Positions 1 to 7,248 of a stretch of 12,834 bases of DNA are shown here, one piece after another. The notes beneath the pieces are model-generated. The model ran no database searches, was not told where the DNA came from, and saw only the letters and a list, made by a program, of their open reading frames with translations. Made by a program: the position numbers and the translations under genes. Each line of letters starts with the position of its first letter. Position 1 is the first letter of the stretch. This DNA is from DATDVC01 sp036517695 (GTDB taxonomy: Bacteria > Patescibacteriota > Minisyncoccia > Phycocordibacterales > WO2-35-19), in contig DATDVC010000020.1 of the NCBI GenBank assembly GCA_036517695.1, forward strand, positions 1 to 12,834. The letters are read 5' to 3'.

Positions 1-2685
1 TTCTTGCATTTTGTTATTGGAAGGAGGTTCCAGATCAGTAACATGTTTATAATTTCCTCCAGCTGGCCTTATGATTAAGGGTTCCGATTTCGGCTTTGTA
101 TTCAAAATCTCTTCCACAGTCTTTCCATCAAGTTTTTGGCCCCGATGATCAGGATCTTTGACCCAAGCAGATATTTTGGCATCATTTTCTTCTATAAGCT
201 TGATCCTGTCTGCCGGTAAATTTTTGGCCTTTTCCAAAACTTTATTAACCCATTCTTTGTCTTCAAAAAGTTTGGAATAATCGACTTCTCTGCCGATGGC
301 AATGCTTCCATCTGCACCAACCCCGCCACCGCTATATTCTGTCGGGTCTGAGAGAACTTTATTATTAAACATACTTAAGACAAAACTTTTCTGTCCGGAA
401 TGTTCTAGTTTTGCAAACCTGTCATTATGTTCCAACGTTTCCTTGAGCAGGCCCCAATTCGAATCGCCTTTGTCTGGTGTGTGTTTTAATTCTTCAACTT
501 TGATACCATCTGATTCTATTTGTTCTACGGGGACACTTGGTTTTGTTTCTGAAACATTACCAGCTTTTTTATTTTCCAGCGTTTCTGTGATTTCTTTTTG
601 TGCTTTTGATTCAGGGCCAGAAGAAGAAAGACCACCAATACCATAGTAATCCGCAAACATGTCCATTGCGGCGCCGGCACCAATACCCGCTCCCACACCA
701 CCCGCCACACTAGTGGCCCCTGTAATCATCATTACTTTTCTTCTTTGTTTTTCAGCCCCTTCTCTAATCTTCAGAAAGTCTGCTGCTTTTTCTGCTAGAG
801 ATTTTCCAGAATCTCTTATATTTTCTATATCTTGTTTTTCCTTCTCATCAATTTTTTCGATAGATTTCTTACCTACTTTACCGACACCCACCATCACACC
901 AGCAGAAGCCAATCCTCTTCCACCTCTGTAAACAACAGTTCCAATACCAGATGCCAGAGCAGTACTGGCCGCCGCTCCACCAAGAAACATTCCACCACCT
1001 ATACCTATACCCGCAAGCACAGCGATCGCTCCGATTCTTTTGTACTTGTCCTGTTTTCTATACCACTGAATAGCGCTTAGGCCGAGGAAACTTTTCATTC
1101 CTTCCTGGATTTTTACCGCCATACCCCCAGAATTTTTTCTAGCTTCTCTTAAACTACTTATATACGCATCAGATTCTTTTTTTATGATTTCTTCAAATAC
1201 AGTATCGTCAAATAATTTTTGTTGCTCTTTATTTAACGGGCCCCCAGCCACCCCGGTAAGCTTTTCCCGCAACATACGAGCTACAGCTTCTTTCTTCTCC
1301 TCGTATTCAGCCCGCAAATTTTCTAACGGCAAATCCATTGAAAGCATGGTTCCAGAAGAATCTTTTTTCCTATTTTCTGCTTGAGCCAAGAGAAATCTAA
1401 GCTCTTCAAGCTCCTTCAATTCTTTGCCTTCTTTTTGAATTTCTTTTTGATCCTCTAACAAAGCTTCGGGGTTTTCAGGTGATGTTTCTGCGGGTTTTTG
1501 TTCTTCTTCTGCGGGTTGCCCTTGGGGCTGATTTAGAATATCAGAAAGATTTTTTATTTCCCCTGTTGATTGTTCAGTCTCTTTCGGTGGTTCAAATGCT
1601 GTTGGCCGTGAGATGGGTGGTTTCCAAAAAACAACTCGAGGTTGAGCCAGCTCTGGCTTTGGTTCTGTTTGCGTTTGGTCTATTGGTCCAGTATTAAACA
1701 AATTATTTAAAAAATTAGCCATTTCTTGTCTATCAATAGCAAGATCCACATATAATTTATTATCCTCAATAAAAATTGAAGAATCTCCCCCGTACTTAGG
1801 ATAACCAAGGCGTATGGTAGAGAATTTTTCTCTTAACAAGTTTTTGTTGGGGAAAGATTCTATAACTTCTTTCATTTCTCTAGATTTTTGTTCTAACCCG
1901 TCTGGATTTTTTTCTTGAAATTTTTTAAATTGTTCTTCATTAAATTCTAAATCGACATTAAGATCACTCAATAGGGTATTAAACAAGCCCCACTCAGAAG
2001 GTTTTTTTTCTGCTAAATTTATTGACTGTATTGTATTTTCTTTCGGCTCCACGTTTGAAATAGTAACCGTCGGTTCATTCGGTAAAATTTCAGTAGTCTC
2101 GGATCTAGGATCTAGCTCGTCTACTCCATCCTGTTCTTTTAAAATATTGTTTTGGATATATTCATCCACAAATTCCAAATCTGCATCTTGTCTAATTTTT
2201 AAAACTTTTTCTTCGTAATCGTAAATAGCAAGATTCATTAAAGCGTCTACCACTTCTATTTTTACACCTAAATTGGAAAGTTTTGACCGCAACTCCTCAT
2301 CTATCTGCTCAATTTGAAATTTAATTTCTTCCGGTATTGTCTCCGGCTCTGGCATATGTTTATCAAGTAAATCAGATGTCTTCTTTTTAATTTCTTCCAT
2401 AGTCATTGGCCCTTGAGACATCTCTACGCCTTCTTTTGGAGAATCTACAGGATCAGCAGAATCACTGCCACCTTGTATTTTTTGCATTGCTGGCAATTGG
2501 TTTATGCGCACCTTTTCACGCCTTGGACGATTGCCAAAATCAAAGTTACGAACCATTTCCAGGGTACTAGCCAATCTAGGATTTATTTTCTTTTCAGAAG
2601 GTTTATTCCAAGATTTAACAGTAGGATCCTTTGTACTTGCTACACTTGGTTCCAGTGGATGATCCTGATTTAGTTTCGGTTCCAT
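1..2685 (-). CDS. Large hypothetical protein with two Gly/Ala-rich hydrophobic segments (C-terminus off the left edge)
   Basis: Reading the minus strand from the ATG at 2685, the frame stays open for 895 codons to the window edge, so the stop is not seen. I do not recognise the family. Residues 1-250 are charged and mostly helical in character. A segment near 240 contains the motif EWGLFNTLL. Residues 350-430 are a Pro/Glu/Gln-rich linker, and 430-545 are Lys/Glu-rich and probably coiled coil. Two hydrophobic Gly/Ala-rich stretches follow at about 550-605 and 645-670, with glycine-zipper spacing (GIGIGGGMFLGG, GGVGAGIGAGAA), separated by a Lys/Glu-rich linker. After these comes another module with GDSNWGLLKETLE, loosely reminiscent of LysM-like GDSxW modules (inference). 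This suggests a membrane-anchored or membrane-active protein with soluble parts on both ends. A TATAAT box sits 8 bases before the ATG and no SD is present. Overlapping plus-strand frames are shadows. The start and frame are firm; the function is unknown. Confidence 0.85.
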   Translation of the reverse strand, partial: MEPKLNQDHPLEPSVASTKDPTVKSWNKPSEKKINPRLASTLEMVRNFDFGNRPRREKVRINQLPAMQKIQGGSDSADPVDSPKEGVEMSQGPMTMEEIKKKTSDLLDKHMPEPETIPEEIKFQIEQIDEELRSKLSNLGVKIEVVDALMNLAIYDYEEKVLKIRQDADLEFVDEYIQNNILKEQDGVDELDPRSETTEILPNEPTVTISNVEPKENTIQSINLAEKKPSEWGLFNTLLSDLNVDLEFNEEQFKKFQEKNPDGLEQKSREMKEVIESFPNKNLLREKFSTIRLGYPKYGGDSSIFIEDNKLYVDLAIDRQEMANFLNNLFNTGPIDQTQTEPKPELAQPRVVFWKPPISRPTAFEPPKETEQSTGEIKNLSDILNQPQGQPAEEEQKPAETSPENPEALLEDQKEIQKEGKELKELEELRFLLAQAENRKKDSSGTMLSMDLPLENLRAEYEEKKEAVARMLREKLTGVAGGPLNKEQQKLFDDTVFEEIIKKESDAYISSLREARKNSGGMAVKIQEGMKSFLGLSAIQWYRKQDKYKRIGAIAVLAGIGIGGGMFLGGAAASTALASGIGTVVYRGGRGLASAGVMVGVGKVGKKSIEKIDEKEKQDIENIRDSGKSLAEKAADFLKIREGAEKQRRKVMMITGATSVAGGVGAGIGAGAAMDMFADYYGIGGLSSSGPESKAQKEITETLENKKAGNVSETKPSVPVEQIESDGIKVEELKHTPDKGDSNWGLLKETLEHNDRFAKLEHSGQKSFVLSMFNNKVLSDPTEYSGGGVGADGSIAIGREVDYSKLFEDKEWVNKVLEKAKNLPADRIKLIEENDAKISAWVKDPDHRGQKLDGKTVEEILNTKPKSEPLIIRPAGGNYKHVTDLEPPSNNKMQE

Positions 2686-2692
2686 ACCCAAA

Positions 2693-2698
2693 ATTATA
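2693..2698 (-). promoter_or_regulatory. -10 box of the large minus-strand gene, near-leaderless
   Basis: Read on the minus strand, TATAAT occupies 2698-2693 and the ATG begins at 2685. Transcription should therefore start at or within a base or two of the start codon. I see no convincing -35 hexamer, and the space between box and ATG leaves no room for an SD. The box is an exact consensus match, but its use is inferred. Confidence 0.45.
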
Positions 2699-2723
2699 CG
2701 TTAGCTGTCACCTAAAGCAAAAC

Positions 2724-2751
2724 TTGACTTGTGTATTGCTTTGTGTATAAT
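2724..2751 (+). promoter_or_regulatory. Sigma70-type promoter of nusA
   Basis: TTGACT (2724-2729) is followed after 16 bases by TATAAT (2746-2751), close to the sigma70 consensus. Transcription is expected from about 2758, which leaves a leader of roughly 100 bases before nusA. The promoter lies inside the longest possible open frame, so the nusA start must be downstream of it. Confidence 0.75.
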
Positions 2752-2776
2752 GGAGGCAATACTGAACGAGAGAACT

Positions 2777-2798
2777 TCCGCACGAAAGCGGATTTTTT
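2777..2798 (+). promoter_or_regulatory. Terminator-like hairpin in the nusA leader (candidate attenuator)
   Basis: TCCGC (2777-2781) pairs with GCGGA (2788-2792) around a six-base loop, and six T residues follow directly (2793-2798). This is the layout of a short intrinsic terminator, about 20 bases after the expected transcription start and before the coding region. NusA stimulates hairpin-dependent pausing and termination, so autoregulation is plausible but inferred. The stem has only five pairs. The CGGA at 2789-2792 can alternatively pair with TCCG at 2802-2805. Confidence 0.4.
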
Positions 2799-2831
2799 GT
2801 TTCCGAGTATTACAAATTAATATAATTTCAA

Positions 2832-2860
2832 GTCGCACTCCAAAGGACGTATCGTGCGAC
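2832..2860 (+). promoter_or_regulatory. Inverted repeat enclosing an SD-like sequence just before nusA
   Basis: GTCGCAC (2832-2838) is exactly complementary to GTGCGAC (2854-2860). The 15-base loop contains AAAGGA (2842-2847), the only SD-like sequence in the leader, and the 3' arm abuts the ATG at 2861. If the stem forms, the ribosome site is held in a loop next to the start codon, an arrangement suited to translational control. The pairing is seen; the control is inferred. Confidence 0.4.
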
Positions 2861-4099
2861 ATGATTTCGCCAAATCACATGTTTGACCTAAAAGTAATAA
2901 ATTCGGTTCTTGACCAGCTCAAAGAAGAGCGTGGCATACCAAAAGAAAAGGTGCTTGAAGCCATTGAGATGGCCATAGCGACTGCTTACAGAAAAGAGTA
3001 TGGCAAACGCGGGCAGATTATTCGCGCCAAATTCGACCTGCAAACTGGAGGTATCGAGATGAGCCAAGTCAAAATCGTCGTTGACGACTCAAAAGTTTTT
3101 ATGGACAGAGAGTCTCTAGAGGAAGCTTTAGCCGATGCGGAGGAAAAAGACGATGAAAGAGTATTGTTCAATCCGGAGCACCATATCTTAGTAGAAGACG
3201 CGAAAAGGATAAAAAAGGGCGCGGAAGTTGGCGATGAGATAGTTTTCCCCATCGAATCAAAAGGAGATTATGGTCGCATAGCGAGCCAGACCGCCAAGCA
3301 GGTCATAATGCAGAAAATACGCGAAGCGGAAAGAGAGTCGGTGCTTAAAGAATTCGGCGAGAGAGAGGGCGACATCATAACCGGCACAGTGCAGAGGATA
3401 GAGCGTGGCAACATTTTCATAGATGTCGGCCGAGCAGTTGGGATAATGCCATATGAAGAACAGATCCCTGGAGAGAGATTTAGCCAAGGCGAGCGAGTCC
3501 GCGCCTACCTTTACAGAGTTGAAGATGGTCCAAAAGGTGTAGTCTTGCGACTTTCCCGCTCTCACCCCAAATTCTTGATCAAGCTTTTTGAAAACGAGGT
3601 ACCGGAACTTTTAAATGGAAGTATCGAGATAAGAAGCGTTGCGCGAGAACCGGGCTCAAGATCAAAAGTTGCGGTAGTTTCAAACGACAGTTACATAGAT
3701 CCGGTGGGTTCTCTTGTCGGCCAGAGAGGAGTGAGAGTGGCGACCGTCACTAGCGAGCTCGGCGGAGAAAAAATAGACGTTATAGAGTGGTCCGAAAATC
3801 CAGCTGAATTTATCGAAGACGCTCTCTCTCCTGCCAAAATAATCTCCGTCGAAACCGATGAGGAAAATCGCGAGGCGAAGGTGGTGGTTTCCGAAGATCA
3901 GCAATCTCTTGCCATAGGCAAAGGTGGTCAAAATGTGCGTCTTGCGGCAAAACTCACCAGCTGGAGAATCGACATAAATTCCGTAAAAGGCGAAGAGCTT
4001 GGCGGGGCGGAAGGGGAAGAAAAATCAACACCTCACCCCACCCTCTCCTCGTCTGATGAGAGGGAAGAAAATACGGAAACCGAAGCAAAAGCAGAGTAA
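2861..4099 (+). CDS. nusA: Transcription termination/antitermination factor NusA
   Basis: NusA binds RNA polymerase and nascent RNA and modulates pausing, termination and antitermination. The N-terminal domain opens with FDLKVINSVLDQL and holds the conserved RIASQTAKQVIMQKIREAE near 140-160. An S1 domain follows at about 170-240, then KH1 at about 250-330 (GQRG near 287) and KH2 at about 330-372 (IGKGGQNVRLAAKL near 352). The 412 residues end in a low-complexity tail, without the acidic repeats of E. coli NusA (about 495 residues). I chose ATG 2861 because of AAAGGA at 2842, although the 13-base spacing is long. ATG 2879 gives MFDLK, where the family alignment usually begins, and is equally possible. 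A frame start at 2729 would overlap the promoter. Codons 390-403 come from a REP-like palindrome. Neither rimP nor infB is adjacent, so the gene appears monocistronic. Confidence 0.96.
   Translation: MISPNHMFDLKVINSVLDQLKEERGIPKEKVLEAIEMAIATAYRKEYGKRGQIIRAKFDLQTGGIEMSQVKIVVDDSKVFMDRESLEEALADAEEKDDERVLFNPEHHILVEDAKRIKKGAEVGDEIVFPIESKGDYGRIASQTAKQVIMQKIREAERESVLKEFGEREGDIITGTVQRIERGNIFIDVGRAVGIMPYEEQIPGERFSQGERVRAYLYRVEDGPKGVVLRLSRSHPKFLIKLFENEVPELLNGSIEIRSVAREPGSRSKVAVVSNDSYIDPVGSLVGQRGVRVATVTSELGGEKIDVIEWSENPAEFIEDALSPAKIISVETDEENREAKVVVSEDQQSLAIGKGGQNVRLAAKLTSWRIDINSVKGEELGGAEGEEKSTPHPTLSSSDEREENTETEAKAE
4030..4067 (-). repeat. REP-like palindrome inside the 3' end of nusA
   Basis: The stretch contains CCCTCTC (4041-4047) and GAGAGGG (4058-4064), a perfect 7-base inverted repeat, flanked by CCTCACCCCA. 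Read on the minus strand it runs CTTCCCTCTC, loop, GAGAGGGTGGGGTGAGG. That matches the layout of the elements at 4160 and 6075. It lies in frame in nusA and encodes a segment containing PHPTLSS, which differs in character from the rest of the protein. Confidence 0.6.
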
Positions 4100-4111
4100 C
4101 CCCACCCAAAA

Positions 4112-4150
4112 CCCCCGACGTCGAAGACGCGTCGGGGGATTTTGATTTTG
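4112..4150 (+). terminator. Intrinsic terminator of nusA
   Basis: CCCCCGACG (4112-4120) pairs perfectly with CGTCGGGGG (4130-4138) over nine bases with a nine-base loop, followed by ATTTTGATTTT. It begins 13 bases after the nusA stop and separates nusA from the pyrophosphatase gene. Confidence 0.85.
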
Positions 4151-4159
4151 GGTTCTGGT

Positions 4160-4213
4160 CTTCCCTACCCTGAACAAGGGGAGGGTGCCGAGCGGAGCGA
4201 GGTGGGTAGGGTG
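4160..4213 (+). repeat. REP-like palindromic element
   Basis: CCCTACCC (4163-4170) and GGGTAGGG (4204-4211) form a perfect 8-base inverted repeat. The interior includes AGGGGAGGGTGCC and the motif GAGCGGAGCGAGG. It shares the CTTCCC start, the GAGGGT core and the GGGTG-type end with the elements at 4030 (inverted) and 6075. It is intergenic, between the nusA terminator and the ppa promoter region. Confidence 0.6.
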
Positions 4214-4215
4214 AA

Positions 4216-4265
4216 TTGCAATTAGCTTAAAAATTTTCTATTATCTAATCACCATTATCTATAAT
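4216..4265 (+). promoter_or_regulatory. Candidate promoter region of the pyrophosphatase gene
   Basis: Two alternatives are visible. TTGCAA (4216-4221) and TATTAT (4239-4244) are spaced by 17 bases and would give a leader of about 25 bases. An exact TATAAT at 4260-4265 lies 10 bases before the ATG and would give a nearly leaderless message, but lacks a good -35. No SD precedes the gene in either case. Confidence 0.4.
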
Positions 4266-4275
4266 CTAATAAAAT

Positions 4276-4800
4276 ATGAACCTATGGCATGAAATTGACC
4301 CCGGAGAAAAGACAGAGATGAATGTGATAGTCGAGATAAACAAGGGCTCTAAAAATAAATACGAGGTTGATAAAAAAACAGGGCTAATCGCGCTCGACAG
4401 AGCCATGCACACCTCGCAAGACTTCCCTTTTGACTACGGCTTTGTGCCACAAACTCTTTGGCACGACAATGATCCTTTGGATGTTATTTTGCTTACAACT
4501 TTCCCCCTCCTTCCGGGAGTTTTGGTGCGTGCGAGACCCGTTGCCATCATGAATATGATAGACGGAGGAGAAGGCGACGATAAAGTGATCGCGGTGCCGA
4601 CAGACGATCCGCGCTGGGACAAAGTGAAAGACTTGGGCGACATAAACGAACACACCCTGAAAGAAATCGAGCATTTCTACTCTACTTACAAAAAACTACA
4701 GAATAAAATGGTTGAGGTAAAGGGTTTCAAAGGCAGAAGCGAAGCTGAATCCGCTTTTGAAGAGTCAAAGGAGATATACAAACACAAGTTTGGCAAATAA
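4276..4800 (+). CDS. ppa: Inorganic pyrophosphatase, soluble family I
   Basis: The enzyme hydrolyses pyrophosphate to two phosphates in the cytoplasm and pulls biosynthetic reactions such as tRNA charging and nucleic acid synthesis forward. The family signature DNDPLDV is at 64-70. Counterparts of the E. coli metal and substrate ligands are present with a one-residue offset: E20, K28, E30, R42, Y54, D64, D69, D96, D101 and K103, the last three in the IDGGEGDDK segment. The 174-residue length matches the bacterial hexameric enzymes. The start MNLWHEIDPG aligns with the usual N-terminus. No SD is present; initiation is likely leaderless or short-leader. The gene stands alone, between the REP-like element upstream and a 93-base gap downstream. 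Confidence 0.97.
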   Translation: MNLWHEIDPGEKTEMNVIVEINKGSKNKYEVDKKTGLIALDRAMHTSQDFPFDYGFVPQTLWHDNDPLDVILLTTFPLLPGVLVRARPVAIMNMIDGGEGDDKVIAVPTDDPRWDKVKDLGDINEHTLKEIEHFYSTYKKLQNKMVEVKGFKGRSEAESAFEESKEIYKHKFGK

Positions 4801-4893
4801 ATGGCAAATATTTATCCACTTTTAAAAAGATTTGTGCCGTACTACAATTGATCCATACCTATATGGTTTGTTTATTAATTCATAAAATGAAAT

Positions 4894-5685
4894 ATGAAAA
4901 ATAAGTTTTTTGGAGGAATCATAATGATTTGTTGGACGCTCTTGCCACTTATCTCAAGCGCCCAGGAAGACGTGAGTGCAGAAATTAATTCAAGCATGAG
5001 AATAAAATCGGGTACAAACGCTGAAATGAGGATTAAAGCCGAAGCAGAATTTGAAGCCCGCAAAATGGAGCTAGAGCAAAGACGGGAAGATTTGAAGACA
5101 GAAATGGAACAGAGGCGAGAAGAGATAAAGACCCAAATGGAAGCAAAAAAGGAAGAAATGGAACAGAAGCGAGAAACCGTAAAAGATCAGATTGAGGCAA
5201 AAAGAGAAGAAATAAAAGACCAGATGCAAGAAAGAAAAGAGACCGCGGTCAATGCGATCAAAGAACGCCTAAACAAATTTACTGAAAATGTAATAAAAAG
5301 GTTTAACGCCGCGATTGAAAGACTTGAAACATTGGCAGACAGGATTGATTCAAGGATTGTAAAAATGGAAGAGGAGGGTTTGGATGTTGTGGACGCTAAA
5401 GATCTCTTGGCTATTGCCAGAATAAAGATAGAGACAGCGAAAACAAGTACCGCCGGCATAAGCCTAGAATCCGAAGTTATTGTTTCAGACACTGGCACCA
5501 CCACCAGCACAACAACAATCAAAACTAGCTTTGACACACTAAGAAGCCAAGTTGAAACGGCAAAAACCGACATAAAAGCCGCCCATGCCTCTCTTGTGGA
5601 CGTCATAAATCAGTTAAAACCAGGCCTTAGGAAAAACGCGACTTCAACCGCCACCACAACAGCAGAGACGGAGGACGATAATTAA
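4894..5685 (+). CDS. Secreted coiled-coil protein of unknown function
   Basis: The 263-residue product starts with a signal peptide: MKNK, then a hydrophobic core, then a likely cleavage after SSAQ near residue 24. It was probably exported. Residues about 45-130 are a highly charged Glu/Lys/Arg helix built from hendecads such as KTEMEQRREEI and KDQIEAKREEI. A conserved-looking segment follows (LNKFTENVIKRFNAAIERLE), then a Thr/Ser-rich linker, another helix and a low-complexity Thr/Glu/Asp tail. I know this type from Parcubacteria as an uncharacterised family (family memory, not searched). ATG 4924 is an alternative start with GGAGGA six bases upstream, but it removes the basic N-region of the signal peptide, so I prefer 4894. 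The next gene begins 19 bases after the stop and is probably co-transcribed. Likely an envelope structural or binding protein (inference). Confidence 0.85.
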   Translation: MKNKFFGGIIMICWTLLPLISSAQEDVSAEINSSMRIKSGTNAEMRIKAEAEFEARKMELEQRREDLKTEMEQRREEIKTQMEAKKEEMEQKRETVKDQIEAKREEIKDQMQERKETAVNAIKERLNKFTENVIKRFNAAIERLETLADRIDSRIVKMEEEGLDVVDAKDLLAIARIKIETAKTSTAGISLESEVIVSDTGTTTSTTTIKTSFDTLRSQVETAKTDIKAAHASLVDVINQLKPGLRKNATSTATTTAETEDDN

Positions 5686-5704
5686 AAGTTAAATAATAAA
5701 AACA

Positions 5705-6016
5705 ATGGACACATTCAACCCAAACCAAATGCCTGGATTCCAAGGCCAAGTCGAGAAAAAATCTTCCGGGCCCTTAATTGCGGTTATTATCATACTGGCG
5801 CTTATAGTGATAGGAGGGCTTTACTTCCTTAAAGAGCGATCTTCTCAAAACACCTACGTTCCTGAAAGTGCCGTAGGAGACCCAATCACCGAATCTTTGA
5901 TGCAACAGAGCTCTTCTGACGACCTCAACTCAATAGAGGCAGATCTCAATGCCACCAACCTCGACAACCTCGACCAAGGCGCGGCTGCCATCCAAGCAGA
6001 GCTCCAAGCGCAGTAA
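5705..6016 (+). CDS. Small one-pass membrane protein, uncharacterised
   Basis: A 103-residue protein. The N-terminus is Asn/Pro/Gln-rich (residues 1-17), then a basic KK and one strongly hydrophobic segment at 23-42 rich in Ile/Leu/Val/Ala. The rest is polar and acidic, ending in IEADLNATNLDNLDQG and a Gln/Ala-rich terminus. The positive side precedes the membrane segment, so the C-terminal part is probably outside (positive-inside rule). It follows the secreted coiled-coil gene by 19 bases and precedes a terminator, so the two form a short operon and may act together in the envelope. There is no SD. I recall similar small proteins beside such genes in Parcubacteria, without assigned function. 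Confidence 0.82.
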   Translation: MDTFNPNQMPGFQGQVEKKSSGPLIAVIIILALIVIGGLYFLKERSSQNTYVPESAVGDPITESLMQQSSSDDLNSIEADLNATNLDNLDQGAAAIQAELQAQ

Positions 6017-6036
6017 CCACTCCTTGCTTTCTAGCA

Positions 6037-6074
6037 AAAGCCGCCACTATCACAATATTGAGGGGCGGTTTTTT
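6037..6074 (+). terminator. Intrinsic terminator after the coiled-coil/membrane protein pair
   Basis: AAAGCCGCC (6037-6045) pairs with GGCGGTTTT (6064-6072), with one G-T wobble, around an 18-base loop, and the T run continues to 6074. It lies 20 bases after the stop of the small membrane protein. Confidence 0.75.
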
Positions 6075-6110
6075 CTTCCCCCTCTTGTTGTAAGAGAGGG
6101 TTAGAGTGAG
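6075..6110 (+). repeat. REP-like palindromic element
   Basis: It begins CTTCCCCCTCTT, has a small stem CTCTT (6082-6086) with AAGAG (6092-6096), and ends GAGAGGGTTAGAGTGAG. It has the same order of blocks as the element at 4160 and the inverted one at 4030. It fills the space between the terminator and the exonuclease gene. Confidence 0.5.
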
Positions 6111-6123
6111 TTATCATGGGCTT

Positions 6124-6927
6124 ATGAAAATCATATCTTGGAACGTAAACGGCATACGAGCGGTGCACAAGAAAGGATTATTCTTGCCTTTCATTGAGAA
6201 ATATAAACCGGACATTATTTGTCTACAAGAAACAAAAGCTGAAAAAGGCCAAGCAGAAATTGATCTGCCTGAATATGAAGAATATTGGAACTCCTCAACT
6301 GCACGCAAAGGATACAGTGGCACCGCTATATTTAGCAAAATAAAACCTCTTTCTGTCGCCCTCGGTCTACCTGAAAAGATAGCGGAAAAATATGATTTGA
6401 AAAACGACGGTTATGGTGACCTGAACAAAGAGGGTCGGGTGATAACCGCAGAATTTGAAGATTTTTTCGTTGTCTGTGTTTATACACCAAACTCTAAAGG
6501 CGACCTCTCTCGCCTGCCCCTGCGGTATAAGCAATGGGATCCGGCTTTTTTGGAACATATTAAAACCCTTCAAAAAAGCAAGAATGTGATTTTCTGCGGA
6601 GATTTAAACGTAGCTCACACAGAAGACGACCTGGCCAACCCAAAACAAAACGAGGGTGAACATGGCTTTACCAAAGAAGAACGGGAGGGCTTAGACAAGG
6701 TTATAAAAGCGGGATTTGTTGATACATTTAGACACTTTAGGCCTGAAGGTAATGGTTTTTACACTTGGTGGACACCATGGAGAAATTCACGAGAAAGAAA
6801 TGTCGGTTGGAGAATAGACTACTTTTTCACCAACAAAGAGTTTTTGCCTAAAATCAAAAACTCGGCCATATTGGCCGAAGTTCTTGGGTCCGATCACTGT
6901 CCTATTTTGTTAGAGCTAGAAACTTAG
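6124..6927 (+). CDS. xth: Exonuclease III family AP endonuclease
   Basis: This family cuts DNA 5' of abasic sites and removes 3' blocking groups in base excision repair. The 267-residue product has the full endonuclease/exonuclease/phosphatase motif set: WNVNGIRA with N7, LQETK with E36, YTPNS at 120-124, GDLNVAH with D160 and N162, RIDYFF, and the terminal SDHCPI with D257 and H258. The IRAVHKKG and KGYSGTAIFSK segments resemble the ExoA/APE1 branch more than E. coli ExoIII. I start at ATG 6124, which gives the canonical MKIISWN. An in-frame GTG at 6106 would add six residues from the REP-like repeat. No SD or clear promoter is seen; a terminator and a repeat lie directly upstream. Confidence 0.96.
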   Translation: MKIISWNVNGIRAVHKKGLFLPFIEKYKPDIICLQETKAEKGQAEIDLPEYEEYWNSSTARKGYSGTAIFSKIKPLSVALGLPEKIAEKYDLKNDGYGDLNKEGRVITAEFEDFFVVCVYTPNSKGDLSRLPLRYKQWDPAFLEHIKTLQKSKNVIFCGDLNVAHTEDDLANPKQNEGEHGFTKEEREGLDKVIKAGFVDTFRHFRPEGNGFYTWWTPWRNSRERNVGWRIDYFFTNKEFLPKIKNSAILAEVLGSDHCPILLELET

Positions 6928-6948
6928 ATCTAAAAGTAGCGACATTTT

Positions 6949-7164
6949 CTACATGGGCGCAGAGACATTTTTTGTGTCGCAACACCTGCAATTGCTCTTA
7001 TGGGTAAATATCTCAACAAGAGCAGACAGCCCTACGAGGATATAAACAATCTGGCTAACACTAGGAGACAAAAAGTTCCCTATCCCCCACCCAAATGCTT
7101 CAAGCCCCCAGTTTAGACCTCCAACTATCAAAAGAATAAAGGTTAACGTGTGAATCCCTTTCAT
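6949..7164 (-). CDS. DUF378 family small membrane protein
   Basis: A 71-residue protein with two hydrophobic segments at about 6-25 and 38-58. The first carries the family hallmark LLIVGGLNWGL. The C-terminus is polar and contains CRCC, an unusual cysteine cluster that could bind metal or form disulfides (inference). DUF378 proteins are inner-membrane proteins of unknown function. I use the ATG at 7164 (MKGIHTLTF) rather than a TTG nine bases upstream. The gene converges on the exonuclease gene with a gap of 21 bases. No SD is visible. Confidence 0.88.
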   Translation of the reverse strand: MKGIHTLTFILLIVGGLNWGLEAFGWGIGNFLSPSVSQIVYILVGLSALVEIFTHKSNCRCCDTKNVSAPM

Positions 7165-7199
7165 AATTTTCAAAATAAGTAATCTAATAATATGAAAGC

Positions 7200-7205
7200 A
7201 TTATA
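7200..7205 (-). promoter_or_regulatory. Possible -10 box for the DUF378 gene
   Basis: An exact TATAAT reads on the minus strand at 7205-7200, about 36 bases before the ATG at 7164. The upstream sequence is A/T-rich, without a recognisable -35 hexamer. Confidence 0.3.
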
Positions 7206-7248
7206 TAGCTTTTTTGATTTTAAAAAAGTAAAGATGTGAATATTGCAA

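Noticed and set aside
296..1697. Several plus-strand open frames over the left part
   Set aside because: They are shadows of the continuous 895-codon minus-strand frame; their products are low-complexity Ser/Phe/Pro sequences.
2729..2860. N-terminal extension of NusA to 456 residues
   Set aside because: The extension begins inside the -35 hexamer of the promoter and covers the leader hairpins; NusA homology starts at or after 2861.
4812..4820. Isolated DnaA-like box TTATCCACT (also at 11547-11555)
   Set aside because: Single boxes with one mismatch are expected about two or three times by chance in a window this size; only the cluster at 12432 is reported.
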